From Fidelibacterota bacterium (GTDB lineage: Bacteria > Fidelibacterota > Fidelibacteria > Fidelibacterales > DSDE01): a DNA stretch of 7,138 nucleotides. The stretch spans positions 1 to 7,138 of the forward strand of contig DSDE01000116.1 of the NCBI GenBank assembly GCA_011049095.1, read 5' to 3'. Made by a program: the position numbers and the translations under genes. The notes beneath the pieces were generated by a model, which worked only from the letters and a program-made list of their open reading frames with translations, made no database searches and had not been told where the DNA came from. Below are positions 5,380 through 7,138 of the stretch, one piece after another (position 1 is the stretch's first letter; every line of letters starts with the position of its first letter).

Positions 5380-6321
5380 ATGCATGGACAGCTAAAAGTG
5401 TTTTGTGGATCTGCCAACAGACCATTGGCAGAGAAAATTTGTAAAAAACTTGACATTAGTCTCGGTCAACTGAGTATCAAAAAATTCAGTGACGGTGAAA
5501 TCTGGTGCCGCTTTGAAGAAAATATTCGCGGGAAAGATGTCTTTATTATTCAGCCAACAAATAGCCCTGCTGACCACTATATGGAGTTACTGCTAATCCT
5601 GGACGCAGCCCGCAGGGCATCTGCTGGCAGAATCACAGCGGTCCTGCCCTATTATGGCTATGCTCGCCAAGATCGAAAAGACCAACCAAGAGTTCCAATA
5701 TCTGCCCGGCTCTTTATGGACCTTATCGTCAAAGCGGGCGCTCAGAGAGTTATTGCTATGGACCTTCATTCTACACAGATTCAAGGTTATGTGGATGTCC
5801 CCTTTGATCACCTATATTCCAAACCTGCTTTTATAGAATACTTCAATCGCTCCGGCCTGGCCGCCAAAGATAACTTAGTAATCGTCGCTCCCGATGTTGG
5901 CAGCGTGCCTATGGCCAGGTCCTATGCCAGCTATCTGGGTAAAGCGCTGGCTATTATTGACAAGCGCCGCACCGGCCACAACCAGTCCCAGGTTATGAAT
6001 CTTATTGGTGACATTGACAGAAAAACAGCCCTATTACTCGATGATATGGCAGACACAGCCGGCACCCTAGTTGCCGCAGCAGAGCGCCTTATTGAGCTGG
6101 GCGCCTCAGAAGTTTTCGCTTCATTTACCCATGCAGTGCTCAGCGGATCAGCAATAGAAAAAATCCGCAATTCCTCTATTCAGCAGGTAACTGTCACCGA
6201 TACCATTGACCGACACAATGTGGGGTGTGAAAAAATTCATATCATCTCTGTAAGCGATATCTTTGCAGAAGCAATCAAACGGATTCATTATGATGAGTCA
6301 GTAAGTGTACTATTTCGTTAA
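5380..6321 (+). CDS. prs: Prs, ribose-phosphate pyrophosphokinase (PRPP synthetase, class I)
   Basis: Makes 5-phosphoribosyl 1-diphosphate from ribose 5-phosphate and ATP, the precursor for purines, pyrimidines, NAD, histidine and tryptophan. The 313-residue length is typical. Motifs in order: FSDGE (36-40), PYYGYARQDRK (90-100, flexible ATP-binding loop), DLHSTQIQGY (128-137, His130 at the ATP/metal site), PDVG (171-174), DKRR (194-197, catalytic Lys195/Arg197 type), VMNLIGD (205-211), the PRPP-binding loop LLLDDMADTAGTL (218-230) and THAVLSG (250-256). Some positions differ from the commonest sequence: DVGS for DVGG, KRRTGHN for KRRPxxN, and DDMADTAG for DDMIDTAG; none removes a known catalytic residue. 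The ATG at 5380 has only a weak Shine-Dalgarno candidate, but the N-terminus MHGQLKVFCGSAN aligns with the family start. It stands 44 bases after tRNA-Gln and 27 before rplY. Confidence 0.97.
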   Translation: MHGQLKVFCGSANRPLAEKICKKLDISLGQLSIKKFSDGEIWCRFEENIRGKDVFIIQPTNSPADHYMELLLILDAARRASAGRITAVLPYYGYARQDRKDQPRVPISARLFMDLIVKAGAQRVIAMDLHSTQIQGYVDVPFDHLYSKPAFIEYFNRSGLAAKDNLVIVAPDVGSVPMARSYASYLGKALAIIDKRRTGHNQSQVMNLIGDIDRKTALLLDDMADTAGTLVAAAERLIELGASEVFASFTHAVLSGSAIEKIRNSSIQQVTVTDTIDRHNVGCEKIHIISVSDIFAEAIKRIHYDESVSVLFR

Positions 6322-6337
6322 AAAACAAAAGAATAAT

Positions 6338-6342
6338 AGGAG
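6338..6342 (+). promoter_or_regulatory. Shine-Dalgarno site for rplY
   Basis: AGGAG lies 6 bases before the ATG at 6349, in the 27-base gap after prs. A strong site is expected for a ribosomal protein gene, and it fixes the start. Confidence 0.75.
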
Positions 6343-6348
6343 AAAATT

Positions 6349-6936
6349 ATGCCTGTACTAACACTAAATGCACAAACCCGTAGCATGACTGGCAAAAACG
6401 CCAATGGACGCCTTCGGCGCAGCGGTCAGATTCCTGCAGTATTTTACAAAAAAGATGAAGAAGCTCAGGTTCTGAGTGTCGAACGACTTGATTTGCAGAA
6501 AGTGCTGAAATCTGGCAATCAGATTGTTGATCTGCTTATCGGAAGCGAGCCAAAGAAAGTTTTGATTCGGGATATTCAATACCATCCTGTTACTGAAGAT
6601 ATTCTTCACATTGATTTTCTTGGTGTCAGTTTGGATGATGTCATCACCCTTGAAGTGCCGCTGCATTTTACCGGAACACCTATCGGTGTCCGCAGCGGCG
6701 GCGTTATGGATGCAGCCCTTCACCAGGTCCGCGTTAAATGCCAGGTCAGACATATACCCCATACCTTAGAAATTGATGTCGCCGGCTTAAAAATGGGTAA
6801 AAGCATTCATATCCGCGATCTGAGCTTCGAGAATATCCAAATTCTAAATAATATGGAAAATCTGGTAATTACAGTAAATATTCCACGCGGTATGCAATCT
6901 GAGTTAGAAGAAGAAAGCACCGAGGCAGAAGAATAG
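6349..6936 (+). CDS. rplY: Ribosomal protein bL25, two-domain CTC (general stress protein) type
   Basis: A 50S subunit protein that binds 5S rRNA. The 195-residue protein is about twice the length of E. coli L25 (94) and matches the L25/CTC (TL5) form: an N-terminal 5S-rRNA-binding domain (about 1-92) with GRLRRSGQIPAVFY (20-33), VLIRDIQYHPVTEDILHIDF (71-90) and a C-terminal beta-rich domain (about 95-178) beginning ITLEVPLHFTG and containing GGVMD (117-121). It ends in an acidic tail (ELEEESTEAEE). The loop after IPAV usually reads YG; here it is YK, so the small Gly of that turn is missing. A strong AGGAG precedes the start. The gene sits between prs and pth, a common arrangement; pth starts 2 bases after its stop. 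Confidence 0.95.
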   Translation: MPVLTLNAQTRSMTGKNANGRLRRSGQIPAVFYKKDEEAQVLSVERLDLQKVLKSGNQIVDLLIGSEPKKVLIRDIQYHPVTEDILHIDFLGVSLDDVITLEVPLHFTGTPIGVRSGGVMDAALHQVRVKCQVRHIPHTLEIDVAGLKMGKSIHIRDLSFENIQILNNMENLVITVNIPRGMQSELEEESTEAEE

Positions 6937-6938
6937 AA

Positions 6939-7138
6939 TTGGCTCTAAAAGGAATTATAGGCTTAGGAAATCCGGGAATCCGTTATCAAAAAACGAGACA
7001 CAACCTGGGATTTCTGGTGATTGATGAGCTTCTGAAGCGGAAGAATGGCCAATTACGCGCGGGAAAAGGTGACTATTGGTATTTTAAAGATGGAATGAAC
7101 TGTATCTACGCCAAACCAACAAGCTATATGAATAGAAG
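6939..7138 (+). CDS. pth: Pth, peptidyl-tRNA hydrolase (5' part, TTG start)
   Basis: Releases peptides from peptidyl-tRNA that has dropped off ribosomes, recycling tRNA. The first 66 codons are in the window and the gene runs off the right edge. The peptide starts MALKGIIGLGNPG and contains RHNLGF (20-25) and KPTSYMN (59-65). His21 matches the catalytic His20 of E. coli Pth, with Asn11 and Asn65 matching N10 and N68. No ATG or GTG precedes the GLGNPG motif in frame: the nearest upstream stop is TGA at 6900-6902 and the only good start is TTG at 6939, 2 bases after rplY stops. No strong Shine-Dalgarno is seen, only GAGG at 6922-6925, rather far away, so coupling to rplY is likely. Confidence 0.92.
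   Translation, partial: MALKGIIGLGNPGIRYQKTRHNLGFLVIDELLKRKNGQLRAGKGDYWYFKDGMNCIYAKPTSYMNR

Noticed and set aside
5116..5385. 89-codon - strand open frame across the end of ispE and tRNA-Gln
   Set aside because: It runs antisense through the tRNA; peptides reading GIRTPTGG are a well-known artefact of translating tRNA complements.
5450..5480. TTGACA with a TATCAA downstream at the start of prs
   Set aside because: Spacing is 19 bp with a 4 of 6 match to the -10, and it lies inside the prs coding region downstream of its start; chance is likely.
6322..6348. Possible terminator between prs and rplY
   Set aside because: The gap is A-rich with a Shine-Dalgarno, but has no inverted repeat; read-through is more likely.
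6364..6762. 132-codon - strand open frame opposite rplY
   Set aside because: It is fully antisense to a ribosomal protein gene with a strong Shine-Dalgarno, and shows no motif.

Overview
This window is ordinary bacterial housekeeping DNA. Ten protein genes and one tRNA gene all lie on the + strand and are packed very tightly. In order they are: the 3' end of ruvB, queA, ispD, ispF, a dedA-family membrane gene, gltX, ispE, tRNA-Gln(UUG), prs, rplY (two-domain L25/CTC type), and the 5' end of pth. Only about 76 bases lie outside genes. Most junctions are overlaps: 14 bp ruvB/queA, 4 bp queA/ispD, 4 bp ispD/ispF, 4 bp dedA/gltX, 13 bp gltX/ispE and 15 bp ispE/tRNA. The rest are short gaps: 3 bp ispF/dedA, 44 bp tRNA/prs, 27 bp prs/rplY and 2 bp rplY/pth. 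No insertion sequence, CRISPR array, phage gene, frameshift or terminator-like hairpin with a U-tract between genes was seen.

The organism is probably a Gram-negative bacterium of the Desulfobacterota (former Deltaproteobacteria) with a moderate-to-low GC genome. The basis is the order ispE, tRNA-Gln, prs, rplY, pth, which I know from that group, together with the MEP isoprenoid pathway and an L25 protein carrying the extra CTC-type domain. This placement is inference and no finer assignment is offered.

Region 1-1212 holds the end of the Holliday-junction helicase gene ruvB and the queuosine gene queA. Region 1209-3013 holds two MEP-pathway genes (ispD, ispF) and a DedA-family membrane protein that may handle the isoprenoid lipid carrier undecaprenyl phosphate. 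Region 3010-5279 holds gltX and the third MEP gene, ispE. Region 5265-7138 holds tRNA-Gln, prs, rplY and pth, a set for tRNA supply, PRPP supply and translation. Common themes are tRNA biology (queA, gltX, tRNA-Gln, pth) and isoprenoid supply (ispD, ispF, ispE, perhaps dedA).

I found no convincing undescribed multi-gene system. The points most worth a second look are: (a) ispE uses the invariant D-arm UAA of tRNA-Gln as its stop codon, so tRNA maturation would cut the ispE message just before its stop; (b) the GluRS lacks arginine at the site linked to tRNA-Glu discrimination and sits next to a tRNA-Gln gene with the U1-A72 pair, which fits misacylation followed by GatCAB amidation; (c) a long imperfect hairpin covers the end of queA immediately before an ispD start that has no Shine-Dalgarno sequence; and (d) a promoter-like element lies inside ispE upstream of the tRNA.
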